Made by a program: the position numbers and the translations under genes | Shown: positions 21,455 to 31,604 of the stretch, one piece after another | How positions within the stretch are numbered: the stretch's first letter is position 1 | Layout: every line of letters begins with the position of its first letter | Notes under the pieces: generated by a model | Seen by the model: the letters and a program-made list of their open reading frames with translations, nothing else | Databases searched by the model: none | What the model was told of the DNA's origin: nothing | Assembly: GCA_018136815.1 (NCBI GenBank) | Contig: CM030937.1 | Location: 5,226,632-5,290,631 of the forward strand | From: Isochrysis galbana | Taxonomy: Eukaryota; Haptophyta; Isochrysidales; Isochrysidaceae | DNA: 64,000 bases | Direction: 5' to 3'

Positions 21455-22510
21455 TTTTACTCGTTCCGCCTCCTGCCTTGCGGCTCCTCCCCTTGTGCTC
21501 TACTTAGAGCGGCTCGGCTCTGCCTAGTCCATTCCGGCAGAAGCACGCGTCGAGAATTTGTTTCCAGTGTGGCCTTGGCATGCATCTAGGTAAAAAAAAA
21601 CCTTTTAAAATTCTCGCCTCACTCGTGGCACTGGAACGTTTCCTCGTAGCCACGCCCTTTTCCCTTCCCCACCCTCATTTCCCGCCTTGCGGCAACTCCC
21701 CTCGTGCTCTACTTAGGGGCTCGGGTCTTTTGGGGGGTCCGAGCGGAGCGGGGTGCACCTGACCTCAACGGCGTGTTCTCGCCCTCCTCCTGTGCTGCTG
21801 TGCTGCTGAGTGACCTGTTTATCAAATTTTCGTTTCAGGGTTCGGGTTTTCCTGCGTGCTGCGATTTTAGTCGTAGGTGACTTATACTGATCAATCGTCA
21901 ATCGCACTTCCAAATGGTCTATTAATACAGGGCGACACATCGTGTTATGCGAGCTTTTCGGCAAGACCAAGTGCTTTCGCTACGAGGCTAGTGTTTTCGC
22001 TCAGTTGTAGCCTACCTTTTTCGTCTTCGATAAATACGGGGGCGCTGAATTCTAGTGGTTTCTTGAGTTTGGGCTTCCTCCCCTGCGCAGCTTTATTTGT
22101 GCGCATGGAGTGGTGTGTTTTTGGCGGGGCGAGGCCCAGGGTCCCCGTGACCAGCGCTTGGTTATAGAGTTGGGTTAGCAGCGGCGCCGCTGCTTTCTCG
22201 TGTGCTTTATATTGGCATGCATCTAGGTAGTTGAGGGCATCCATTTCGCCCTGAGTGCCTGCACGTGATGGCATGCCAATCCAGGAGTCCCAGCCCTAGA
22301 TTGGGGCCTTCCGGCGTGTCCCCCTCTATCGGGGCTGTCGGGTGTTTGATCCACTGGAGTTTGCGGTGGGCCGACCCCCCGAATCCGAAGAAGAAGGAAC
22401 GGGGGGAGGAGAGAAGTGGTAGGGGTAAAGGGCCGATGTCAGCGCGAACCCGGAGTGGTGTGAGACACTAGTAGCTTAGCGGACACCTTCAAGAATTTTT
22501 TTAGAAAGCG
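21455..22510 (-). repeat. Dispersed repeat family A, copy 2 (longest)
   Basis: Contains a partial block at 21,455-21,500 and the full poly-A/CCTTTTAAAA and CTTGCGGC...CTCGTGCTCTACTTAGGGGC blocks at 21,590-21,720. The ORF below is on its minus strand. The far end near 22,460-22,510 (GGACACCTTCAAGAATTTTT) is matched in inverted orientation by 44,003-44,048, which follows family A copy 3. Family A therefore probably spans about 1 kb. Confidence 0.5.
21945..22274 (-). CDS. Unidentified ORF carried by repeat family A
   Basis: An open frame of 109 residues runs from 22,274 to 21,945. The first third (MDALNYLDACQYKAHEKAAA) looks helical. The middle is Lys-rich (KAAQGRKPKLKKP). The end is APVFIEDEKGRLQLSENTSL followed by VAKALGLAEKLA and a stop. 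The last 30 residues are shared with the copy at 672-562 with mostly conservative changes (V/I, D/N, K/E, R/N), suggesting past selection on the protein. No family is recognised. It may be an ORF of an undescribed mobile or viral element. The 5' end is uncertain. Confidence 0.4.
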   Translation of the reverse strand: MPSRAGTQGEMDALNYLDACQYKAHEKAAAPLLTQLYNQALVTGTLGLAPPKTHHSMRTNKAAQGRKPKLKKPLEFSAPVFIEDEKGRLQLSENTSLVAKALGLAEKLA

Positions 22511-22748
22511 GCGCGCGCACGCGGGTAGTGGTCGCAGCAAGTCGGGATGTGGTGGAAAGCGGAAAGTATAGGCTGGCGGGGTAACGAAGTAGATCTCTAA
22601 AGCCGCGTGCTGTGTGTGAGGTGAGAATGATGGAGAAGTTTTTGAATCGCATCTCGAGAACGCAGCTGAACCAAGCATGTGCGAGCACCACAAATACTAC
22701 TTGATGCATGTGCTAGCACCTCCCTGCATCTTGATGTGCCAAGTCCAA

Positions 22749-24998
22749 TCACACAGCTAGAGCCCATGTCTGGGGGTTCATCGAGAGACCCAGGGACTCT
22801 AGGGTTTCATGGTACATCTTCGCTACCCATCTTCGATGCGCGTCGAAGGCCTTCGCATCAAAGCTAGCCTTCTTGATAAGCCGGGAAAGGTTATCGTTGC
22901 CGAGGACATTTAGTACACATGGCAGTCGCATGGAGTTCGCTAACTCATGAGAGTGCACATCGCCAGGAATCACTAACACAGGTAGACCCGCAGACATGGC
23001 CATCAAAGCGCCGTGTATCGTCCCACTGATGAAGATATCCAACTGCCTCAGCCTAGCTCTCCATGCCGTGTTGTCATAAAAGTACAAGAATTGCTCCCGT
23101 TTGATTCTCCGCACTATAGCGGCTTCAGTGCCCATCTCCCTCTCCCACACGGCATCGCTCACATCATCGCGAATAGTCTGCTTGAAGACGACGTTTTCAG
23201 TACTCTCTTGCAACAGCCGAAGCATAAATTTGGTAGTCGTCTTGGGCCATTGTTTGTACATGGCCATTCCGACCTTAAGCGGGCGCACCTTGGCAACGGA
23301 AGCAAGCTCATCGAGCGCAGCCCGCATGTGCTCGCCCAAAAGAGGGTTCGGGTTCAGCAATAGAGAGGGGCATCCGGTCGCGACCACATTGGTGATGCCA
23401 TCGCGGTGGAGAGCCGCCACCGTCGACCCAACTTGTACGTGCACGTGTTTCGCCCGTGATGACAGTGCTCGCACTAGGCCTACATCGGATTGCCGCAACT
23501 GAATTTCATTGGTTGGCACGAAGTTCGAATTCGAGCTAACGCCAATGCCCAAAATTGTTGCCTTAGGATGCTTTATGACCGCGGTCAAGTAACCATCGAT
23601 GCACTGGTCGCTGCAGTTGACGTGCGTTTGGTTCTTTGGCGAGAGGATGTTGCCCAAGGCCATGTACAAGGGATACTTCGGCTGATTCAAGAGCGGGTGC
23701 CGAATCGTTGAAGGGTGAAGAAGGTTGAGCGCACCCTCAATCCACACGAGTTCGGCAAAGCTGCTGAGGCCACCCCTCGTCAGCGCCTCCTGCATGCTCA
23801 AGCCTCGGGGAAGTTTCGGAAGTCGCAAAGACGTCTCCACCGCCTGGGTGTGTCCCCCCCTTGTAAAAAGCTTTGTCGCTTTTATGTCAGCGCTCCGAGG
23901 TGTACGCCCGAGTCCCTTGAAGGCAGCCAATGTCACCAGTGCGATGCATACCAGTAAGACTCCACCCAGGCGCGCACGAGAAGTCACCTGTCGGAGCACT
24001 TTACTTGCGAAGGAGTATGAGGTAGCGCCCACAATGGCAAGAATTGCGCCACAAATGAAACCAACCGAGAACACGTGCTCATGCATCCACAAAGCGCCCA
24101 ACGCAATAAGAATCACTCGCTTGATTGCATTGAGCAAGGCGTGCATCACGGGCTCCACGTGCGATAAAACCAGAATCGATGCAATCTGGTAGCCCATGAA
24201 GGCGATCGGAGGCACCAAGACCCACAACGGATGCGCATCCTTGTAATGCGCATATCTACTTGGGGTAGCCTCAATCCTCATCATGAGGGAAATACCTGAG
24301 ACTATGGCCTGGATAGACAGCTGGATCGGAAGTGAGATGGCGGTGCTCACGAGCAGCACCTCGACCGGTCCAAGAGCCGCCACACCACCAAGACTATCTA
24401 CAAGCGGCGCCGAAACGATCTCCTGTTTCGCCGGCAGCGGAGGAGTGGGTGCAGGCGACGCCATGAGCTTCTTGTTGACCACATTGCGCAGCTGCAAGAA
24501 GAGATTGGAGAAGATTGCGATCAGGATTCCCATATCAAGGCCGGTTTCACGCCCGGTCGTCTGGCGGTGCGAGATGGTGGCAATGACGATGCCGAAGATC
24601 GTGGCGAAGATGGCGAGCATCGCCGTCAGGTTGGGCACGGAGCCGTTCCAGAAGTACATGATGACGACCGAAAACAGTGGCTCAAGCGTCTTAATCAGAT
24701 GGGTAAAGGAGACAGAGATCGTGACAAGCGAGATATTTGTGCACAGCGTGCCACCGAGGAGCAGTAGCGACGAGCACATAAGCATCTTTGCGTGAGGAAC
24801 CAGGCGTGCTGACGAGGGCAGCACAAGGCCGCAGCAAATCGCGCCTGCCAAGAGGATGCTGCCAGCGGTCAGCTGGAGCGAGGTGAGCCATAGGACGTCG
24901 GGCAGGATGGCGTGAGAGCGCTTCATGCCGACCGAATAGAGCAAGCTCAGCAGGTACCACATGGGGAGGAGGAGGAGCGCAGCGAGCGAGCCCGCCAT
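22749..24998 (-). CDS. Fusion of a triose-phosphate/PEP-translocator-like carrier with a polysaccharide pyruvyltransferase
   Basis: An uninterrupted 749-residue frame. Residues 1-335 form a ten-helix TPT/drug-metabolite-type carrier with the family signature CTNISLVTISVSFTHLIKTL near 85-105 and LLNAIKRVILIALGALWMHE near 287-306. An eleventh hydrophobic helix, LGGVLLVCIALVTLAAFKGL, lies at about 343-363. Residues about 430-735 match the PS_pyruv_trans family: QVGSTVAALHRDGITNVVAT then GCPSLLLNPNP, and ISGTIHGALMAMSAGLPVLV then IPGD. Pyruvyltransferases move the enolpyruvyl group of PEP to sugars as a ketal; TPT members include PEP carriers. In fission yeast separate Golgi proteins do these two jobs (Pet1 carrier and Pvg1 enzyme). 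TPT carriers usually end in the cytosol, so the extra helix would place the enzyme in the lumen. The substrate is inferred. No plastid presequence is evident. Confidence 0.85.
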   Translation of the reverse strand: MAGSLAALLLLPMWYLLSLLYSVGMKRSHAILPDVLWLTSLQLTAGSILLAGAICCGLVLPSSARLVPHAKMLMCSSLLLLGGTLCTNISLVTISVSFTHLIKTLEPLFSVVIMYFWNGSVPNLTAMLAIFATIFGIVIATISHRQTTGRETGLDMGILIAIFSNLFLQLRNVVNKKLMASPAPTPPLPAKQEIVSAPLVDSLGGVAALGPVEVLLVSTAISLPIQLSIQAIVSGISLMMRIEATPSRYAHYKDAHPLWVLVPPIAFMGYQIASILVLSHVEPVMHALLNAIKRVILIALGALWMHEHVFSVGFICGAILAIVGATSYSFASKVLRQVTSRARLGGVLLVCIALVTLAAFKGLGRTPRSADIKATKLFTRGGHTQAVETSLRLPKLPRGLSMQEALTRGGLSSFAELVWIEGALNLLHPSTIRHPLLNQPKYPLYMALGNILSPKNQTHVNCSDQCIDGYLTAVIKHPKATILGIGVSSNSNFVPTNEIQLRQSDVGLVRALSSRAKHVHVQVGSTVAALHRDGITNVVATGCPSLLLNPNPLLGEHMRAALDELASVAKVRPLKVGMAMYKQWPKTTTKFMLRLLQESTENVVFKQTIRDDVSDAVWEREMGTEAAIVRRIKREQFLYFYDNTAWRARLRQLDIFISGTIHGALMAMSAGLPVLVIPGDVHSHELANSMRLPCVLNVLGNDNLSRLIKKASFDAKAFDAHRRWVAKMYHETLESLGLSMNPQTWALAV

Positions 24999-24999
24999 A

Positions 25000-25270
25000 C
25001 CACACTAGTGCGGGGCGCGGCCGCTCTCGCTTCGTGCCCACCCGACCGACCACACTCCCTTCGTCTCTCTCTTCACACTCCTCCCGAGCATGGCCCAAAA
25101 TAGTGTACATGGGGCCAAACCCCCGGAAACCGAGGAACAAAGAACGCCGGCGGGGGGAGCGGAAGAGCGGAAAGAGGGAGAGTGAGCGAAGGATGAGGGC
25201 GATGGCAACAGGATACCGGGAATGGATGTCCGCGCTGCCTTTCAAAACGACACATAATCTTGCACACAGC
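25000..25270. promoter_or_regulatory. Upstream flank of the carrier-pyruvyltransferase gene
   Basis: 270 bp between the gene start and a MITE. No TATA box or other motif is assigned. This flank must contain, or lie within, the 5' control region of the minus-strand gene. Confidence 0.3.
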
Positions 25271-25273
25271 ATA

Positions 25274-25571
25274 CAAGTAGGTGGTAAAAAATAGTCGAAC
25301 GCGAACTCAACTCAAACTTTTTGACCGTTTGAACATAGTCAACTACCTACTCCTACTACTCCCTTGACCCATAAAGTGAACACTGTCAAAACCCCGGAAA
25401 TTTTCCTCGCGCCGCGTAAACGCGGCGCTCAACCAAGCGTAAACCACGAAATGCACCCCGCGGCTGCGCCGCGAACACACCCAACTCACGGCGCGCGACA
25501 ATGAACACCCGTCAACTACATACTCACTCCCCTAAAAAAGTGAACGCGCGTATTTTTTTACCACCTACTTG
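25274..25571 (+). mobile_element. MITE with TA target duplication and about 18-bp TIRs
   Basis: The 298-bp unit starts CAAGTAGGTGGTAAAAAATA and ends TATTTTTTTACCACCTACTT followed by G. TA dinucleotides flank both ends (25,272-25,273 and 25,572-25,573). No ORF. Short length, TIRs and a TA target suggest a Tc1/mariner-type non-autonomous element; the superfamily is inferred. Confidence 0.75.
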
Positions 25572-25588
25572 TACAGATACAGCATACT

Positions 25589-25782
25589 GGGGAAATACGT
25601 GCGTGTGCGGTGTGCGGAGAGGGTGAGGGTGTATCATGAGGTTCAGTTTTTTTATTTGGCCGGCCGCGAGCACGCCCCTTTTGGTTTGGCTGTGGGCGTG
25701 CTCGCGGCCGGCCAAATAAAAAAACTGAACCTCATGATACACCCTCACCCTCTCCGCACACCGCACACGCACGTATTTCCCC
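25589..25782. repeat. Perfect 89-bp inverted repeat with 16-nt spacer
   Basis: The left arm 25,589-25,677 (GGGGAAATACGTGCGTG to CGAGCACGCCC) is the exact reverse complement of 25,694-25,782 by eye. The spacer is 25,678-25,693. It starts 16 bp after the MITE. Transcribed from either strand it would fold into one long hairpin. Open frames across it are products of its symmetry. Confidence 0.95.
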
Positions 25783-25844
25783 GCAGAAAGTGCAGCAGAT
25801 ATCTCTTATATGGATCTTCGATCCATGCTCTCCACACGGAAAAG

Positions 25845-27379
25845 TAGGGCGGTCAAACAAGGAACAAGAACAAGGGTTTTTATTAGGGGTTAGGGGTAAA
25901 AATTACACTCTCAGAGTTGAGAAAATTTGAGGATTATTTTTCGGTAGAAAGTTCTCAATGCACCCAACAAGCACATATCCGGGGCCCATTAGGACCCAGC
26001 AGACCCCAGACCCCCCCCCTTGGCGGGGCAACGTCTCGATCTCGTTCTCGAGCGCCTCCGACGGGCGACGGGCCGGTCTCGGTCTCTCATGCAAGGCTTC
26101 TAGGGGTTGGCGGAAATATCCATTTTTTTGGACCCAAATCCAAATATCTATTTTTATATCTTCAAAATATCCACCACCCCCACCCAAATATCCACCAAAA
26201 TATCAAAATATCCACCTTGTACCTTGAATATAAATAAATACTAGTACTAGTAATATTATCTATTTTACGAGTATCAAGTATGTCTCACCCCTCACCCCAC
26301 CCCTTATCGCGTGTGATTGCATGTCCTTTCACCTTTCACACCCACATCCTACATACATCCTATATTAATTATGTTGTTTCGTTATTTCACATGCCATATA
26401 TACATCGCACGTCTCACATCCATCACGGGGGGCGGAGGTTGTTGCGATTGTATCGCAACATCACTGTCACTGACGCCTGCACTTGATCTGCAAGAGATAC
26501 ATCCCACATCCCGATTGTCCCCAAACATGCACTGGAGCAATGAACAATGAAAACACACGTTCACAGGAAGCTGAATTGGGACTCATACAAAAGGTTATCT
26601 CCTAGCCGCAATTGCCCAAGTAGGGAAGTATGTGTGGCGCGATGCCCACCACTGAAGCACGGATTGCGTGAATACCCCAACATCCCCATCCATGGTCAAT
26701 AACAGTGTAATAACAGTTCCTTGGCATGCTTGCAAGTAGGGGGCATCTCTTTCTTCAAGTCATCGGCTATGTTTCGAATATGGGAGAAGCAATGGCGAGA
26801 GTACAGAGCCTCTGAACCCACAACGTGTCTACCCGGCCATGAGCGAATGAATGAAGGATCGAAGGCGGTGCGGTGTTGGCGAGAGCGATGGCGAGGGGGT
26901 CGGTGGCGAGAACGGTGGCGAGTGGGGGTGGTGGCGAGAGCGGTGGCGAGGAGGTGTGGTGGTGGCGAGTGGCGAGAGCGCTGGCGACGGTGGTGGTGGC
27001 GAGAGCGGTGGCGAGGGGGGGGGGGGGGGGGACGAGGGCGGTGGCGAGGAGGGTGGAGGGGGCAGGGAGAGGGGGGGGGGGGGGGGGCGGGGGGGCAACC
27101 GCTCCGCTCCGTCTCCGCACGGGGGGATGGCTCGATTGCTTCCCCCCCCCGCGCAAAGACGCTGTTCCTGATAATATTAAACTACTTCAGACTTCAGACC
27201 TGATCCCGATAGCCGATAGTATTATAAACAACTTCAACATCGGACCTGATCCCGATAGTTTAGACTTTTCGGCTCACGACCGAAATATTTCAACCTGATC
27301 TCAGAACCGCTCTCAATCTTGTCTTGGTGAAGTTAGAAGTTACACCCTTAGAAGTTAAAATCCCTATTTGACCGCCCTA
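25845..27379. mobile_element. TIR element family C, complete copy (about 1.5 kb)
   Basis: Bounded by TAGGGCGGTCAAA at 25,845 and its reverse complement TTTGACCGCCCTA ending 27,379, with TA as the likely target duplication. Beyond 13 bp the ends are only loosely complementary. Inside are imperfect AAATATCCA repeats (26,117-26,215), a minisatellite and G-rich DNA. No transposase. Fragments are at 3660-3867 and 9571-9720. Confidence 0.6.
26870..27100 (+). repeat. GGTGGCGAGAGC minisatellite and poly-G tract
   Basis: About ten imperfect copies of GGTGGCGAGAGC-like units run from 26,877 to 27,055 and pass into poly-G. It lies inside element family C. Open frames on both strands are repeat artefacts. 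Confidence 0.8.
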
Positions 27380-27942
27380 TGCCATATCTGGGGTAGTGCG
27401 GCTCCCTCTCGCCTGACGCGCGTCCGCCGATAGGTCGTAGTAGGCAGTGGCCGACCCGAAGTGTTGCGGTCTCCTAGTGTGACCAAGGCCAAGGCTACTA
27501 ACTAATAACGGTCAAAAGAGAGACATACATAACCTAACACCTAACACGCTACTCCCCCACGGCCTTCCCATAGCCTAGAGTAAAACCGCTACCTCTCACC
27601 TATCTCTCCTCCTAGGACTAGAGCAAGCCGCACTAGGACACTAGGAGCGGCTAAGTCAGGTCTAGGTCTAGAAAGAGCCAGCGGATTTGTGCACCCGTAT
27701 GAGGATGTGCCCAATGGCTGAACTTAGAGTACTAAAGAATCGAGTGTGGAGTATGATTTCATGATTTCGAACTGTTGATCATCGTTCCTCACACACACAT
27801 CCCCTTTTCGGTGTCTCGCTCCCCCCCGCTCCCCTTTCGCCGCAAGATCACCACACAAACGGTACTAAAAATGGATCCTCTACTCGATAGGTGCAGTATA
27901 TTATTAGGATACGAGGAGGAGTTGTCCGTCTTCCTCACATCG

Positions 27943-27973
<31 letters not shown>

Positions 27974-27996
27974 CTTCCCTCCCTCCCTCCCCCCCT

Positions 27997-28047
<51 letters not shown>

Positions 28048-28395
28048 CCCCCCCCCCCCTCTCTCTCACTCTCCTTTTCTTCTCCCCCCCCCCGGTCGTC
28101 GTCCGCGCTCGCTCTTCCCGGAGAGTTTCCTCTCGACGCGGAACCAAAATAAAGAACCTTGAGTCTCCTCTATTTCGAGAAGTTTACGGGTGTTCTCCCT
28201 CTCTCTCTCCCTCTCTCTTCTCCGTGAGCTCCTCTACTCTGCCTCCTCCTCTCTCATCTCGTCTCTAAATTCCGTCTCGTAGTCTCATCTCTTCTCGTCT
28301 CGTCTCCTTTCTCTTCTCTCTCTCCTGCCTTCTCCTTCCCTCCCTTCCTCCCCCCCTCTCTCGCTCTCTCTCTCCCTCCATCTCCCTCTCTCCCC
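27380..28395. repeat. Upstream region of ProA with long CT microsatellite
   Basis: 27,380-27,940 has no supported gene. 27,945-28,070 is an almost pure CT/CCT microsatellite followed by C runs and more CT-rich DNA to the ProA start, which would make a pyrimidine-rich promoter or leader. Confidence 0.7.
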
Positions 28396-28398
28396 GCG

Positions 28399-30591
28399 AT
28401 GGCGAGCTCCGCCGGCCTCGCTCTCGAGGGACTGACAGCCGACGCTCGGCGCGCTGCTCTTGCGATGGCTGGGCTCGACGCACGGGCACGCGATGAGGCC
28501 CTCGTCGCCGTGCGCTCACAGCTTGTGAAGGCAAGGGCTGCAATCGAGGTAAAGCGGCGGCCAGCACGTACCTGGGAGGGAGGGAGGGAGGGAGGGGCAG
28601 GCGCAGGGGGGACCAAGGCAGGCGACGGGGTCGAGGCAGAGGAAGAGGGCGGGGATGAGAGGGGGTTTGAGTGGGACGGAGAGAGCGAGGGAGAGAGCGA
28701 GGGAGTGGGCAGGGACAAAGTGCCAAGGAGGGACACATAGACGGTGAGCTGTGGAGAAGAGCACTGCAAGAGGCAGCCTTTGCTGTGGTTGCCTGCGTCG
28801 CGGACGGCCTGCATTTTTGGCGATGGGCAAGCACCAAGCACTGAATTCTGTGCACAGGCGGCCAATGAGCTTGATCTTGAGGCGGCGAGGAAGAGCAATC
28901 TGGATCCCCCATTGCTGAAGCGTCTCGATGTGCGCGGCAAGAAGTTCGACGTGATGCTCTCCAAGCTAGACGAGGTGCGGGCTGTTGCTGATCCGGTAGG
29001 CAACGTGCAGCTGGCGACGAAGCTCGACGATGGCCTAGACCTATATCGCGTCGCGTGTCCCATCGGTGTCGTCGCGGGTGAGGCCTACCCATCACGCACA
29101 CAGCATGCACGACCACTCAACACTGCAACCGTATCGTATTATGCGGCAGTCCTTGGGCTAATGTCGACTTTCTGCCTTGCACAGTCATCTTCGAGTCGCG
29201 TCCGGATGCCGCCGTGCAGATTGCGTCTCTGGCCATCAAATCTGCGAACGCGCTCATTCTGAAGGGCGGGAAGGAGGCTGCGAGCACGAATGCCGCCATC
29301 GTCTCTGCCATCCAAGGTGGCCTTCGCAGCCTAAGCACCAAGGACAACGACCGCGCTACCTCCAGCGAGCCGGGCTCAATGATGGCAGCGACATCAGTCC
29401 CTGGACACGCGGTGCAGCTGGTCCAGTCGCGCGATGAGGTGTCGGCTCTCCTGCAAATGCATGGCAAGATCGACCTCATCGTACCGCGCGGCTCTAATGC
29501 TCTCGTGTCGCACATAATTGAGAACACTCGGATCCCGGTGTGCCCATTGCAGCTAAATGCCATGGCGTTCTGCACCTCGCGAATGGGGCGCACAGTAAAG
29601 GGAGCCTGACGTTCGCGTGTTGACTGACCGAGTCTGGCAACGCGAGCTTCCCAAGGCGTTTCCGATCTCAAAAGCACCACTGCACCTGCTCGTTGAGCGT
29701 GCACTAGTCGGGCGAACATCGCGGGCTTGAGCTTCCAGCCTCACACGATCGCGCGCCTGAATTTCTCAGGTCCTAGGTCACGCCGATGGGATTTGTGCCA
29801 TCTTCCTCGACAAGTCGGCGGAGCTTGAGCTGGCGAAGCGCGTGCTCATAGATGCCAAAACGGATTACCCCGTGGCGTGCAACGCTGCGGAGACGTTGCT
29901 GCTCCATGCCGACACGTTGTCCACTCTCTGGCCTTCCATTGCTGTTGCACTCCTAGATGCGGGGGTCCACTTGCGCTGCGACAAAGCGTCACGTGACGCG
30001 CTGCCTAGCGACCTCCGTAGCGCGCCCGCCACTGCTACCCGCGGCAGCGTCAGCGCTTCCAATCCCGCTGACTATCGGACCGAGTTTGGCGAATGCACCC
30101 TCGCTATCAAAGTCGTGTCATCAGTGGTTGAGGCAGTGGGCCACATCAATGAGCACTCGTCGCACCACACCGATGCCATTCTTTCTCACGACCCTGCAGC
30201 GATCCGCTTCTTTACCCAATTCGTCGATTCGGCGGGAGTCTACGTGAATGCCTCGACACGATTCGCTGATGGACAGCGCTACGGCTTCGGCGCAGAGGTC
30301 GGCGTCTCAACCAATCGCATTCACTCGCGAGGCCCGATGGGAGTCGAGGGGCTCCTTATCTATAAATACATCTTGCTTGGACATGGGCAAATCGCGGCAG
30401 ACTACTCGTCGGGCAAGAGCACCTTCAAACATACTCCCATCCCACGAGCATTGCCTCCGCCCGTTGGCACCGCAACTAGCACCCACCAATCAATTCCCAA
30501 GCCGAACGTCGCGGCCCTCATGGCGGCGGCGGCAGCGGTGGGCGCATTGTGCGGTGTCGCAGCTGCGCGGACTATCTCTCGTTGGCGATGA
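28399..30591 (+). CDS. proA: Gamma-glutamyl phosphate reductase with C-terminal hydrophobic tail
   Basis: Exons 28,399-28,548, 28,858-29,077, 29,185-29,537 and 29,770-30,591 join in consistent phases to 514 residues. The enzyme reduces gamma-glutamyl phosphate to glutamate semialdehyde with NADPH, the second step of proline synthesis. Family motifs occur in order: ANELDLEAARKSNLDPPLLK, KLDDGLDLYRVACPIGVV joined to AVIFESRPD, ILKGGKEAASTNAA, RIP joined to VLGHADGICAIFLDK, YPVACNAAETLLLH with the catalytic Cys, and RIHSRGPMGVEGLLIYKYIL. The kinase half found in plant and animal P5CS is absent, so it is a stand-alone bacterial or fungal-type enzyme. Unusually, the end is NVAALMAAAAAVGALCGVAA plus ARTISRWR, a likely tail anchor after a Pro/Ser/Thr-rich linker. 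No transit peptide is evident. Confidence 0.93.
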
Positions 30592-30599
30592 AGAATTCT

Positions 30600-30980
30600 T
30601 ATCACCGAGATAGAGTGGGCTCTCGCTCTTTCTGTGCATGACAAGAGGCGGAAGCACATGTTCAAGGTATCGCCACGCGATTCGGTCTCGATGGTCTCGA
30701 GGGAGCAGTTTGGATGTTGAGATGCATCACATGTGTATGAAAGGCAGCCACGACGCATTCTCACGAGGAAAGCTGCCTCAGCGGCACCTTCAAGTGCTGC
30801 TTGCTCAGCACATGCCGCCATCGATTCGAGCTGAATATGCTCGCGTCTATGCTTGACAGCACGTCTTCGCCAAAGACCGTCGCTTTAGCAACGGCCCACT
30901 TTGTCCGAACTTGTAGCTAGGCAGTGGCCGCCTGTAGGCAGGGGTGATGGTGGTTTGATCGCAATCACAATAAAATAAAT
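30600..30980. other. 3' flank of proA, no gene seen
   Basis: No supported gene. Confidence 0.45.
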
Positions 30981-30982
30981 AA

Positions 30983-31290
30983 TGCTATATCCTAGCCAAC
31001 CCCACTAGCTTATTGGACACAACTTTTCAGTTTCAGTCCCGGATTCCCACCATGCCTGACGAGCCAGGTGTCCGACCGAGTGATACCTGGGGGAGGGGGC
31101 ACTGCCCCCTCCCCTCGATATTTGTCCTCCCTCCAGTGCACGCACCGACCATGCGCACCCAAGCACCCCCTTCATTCCTTTGTCCTTGGTATCGGGGGGG
31201 GGGGGGCGCGTGCACTACGTCGGGCCAAGTGCGAGGGGTGGGTGCTGGGGCATACCTGTTGCGCTGGGTGTTCCTATGGCAAAACGCAAA
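30983..31290 (+). repeat. Dispersed repeat family E, plus copy
   Basis: Starts TATATCCTAGCCAACCCCAC and follows the order described for the 21,425-21,180 copy, including CATGCCTGACGAGCCAGGTG and the CAGTGCACGCACCGACC block, before passing into a poly-G run near 31,195. Confidence 0.7.
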
Positions 31291-31474
31291 CGCAACGCCT
31301 GTCGTATGTGACACTTCGTGCCCCTGGGAGGTCTCGGCCCCCGCTTCTTGCGTCTTTTCCAACCAACGCCGCGCTTTCGTTTTCGCGGCATTCATCTGTC
31401 GCGCGGGGTGTCGCCCCGCGCATATATCGCAAAATCGCAAAAAAAAACAAAACAAAAAAACGCGTGAGAATTAG

Positions 31475-31600
31475 AATTACCGTATTCGTATGTGGAGTCG
31501 CAAATTTCGAGACCAAATCTGCAAACCTGGGCTTGAGACCATGGGGAATCCGAATCTGTGTGTCTTGGGTGTCAATTGTGAGTGCGGAGTATGGGCACGT
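31475..31600 (+). repeat. Dispersed repeat family F, plus copy
   Basis: Contains CGCAAATTTCGAGACCAAAT, CTGCAAACCTGGGCTTGAGA and CCATGGGGAATCCGAATCTG. The reverse complement of the same order is at 44,085-44,225. No coding role. Confidence 0.65.
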
Positions 31601-31604
31601 ACCT

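Noticed and set aside
25524-25847. Matching open frames on both strands
   Set aside because: Produced by the 89-bp perfect palindrome; no independent coding evidence.
26721-27298. Gly/Arg-rich and Pro-rich frames
   Set aside because: Translations of a GGTGGCGAGAGC minisatellite.
27945-28070. Regular CT repeats considered as a CRISPR-like or satellite array
   Set aside because: A simple microsatellite in a eukaryotic genome; no spacers.
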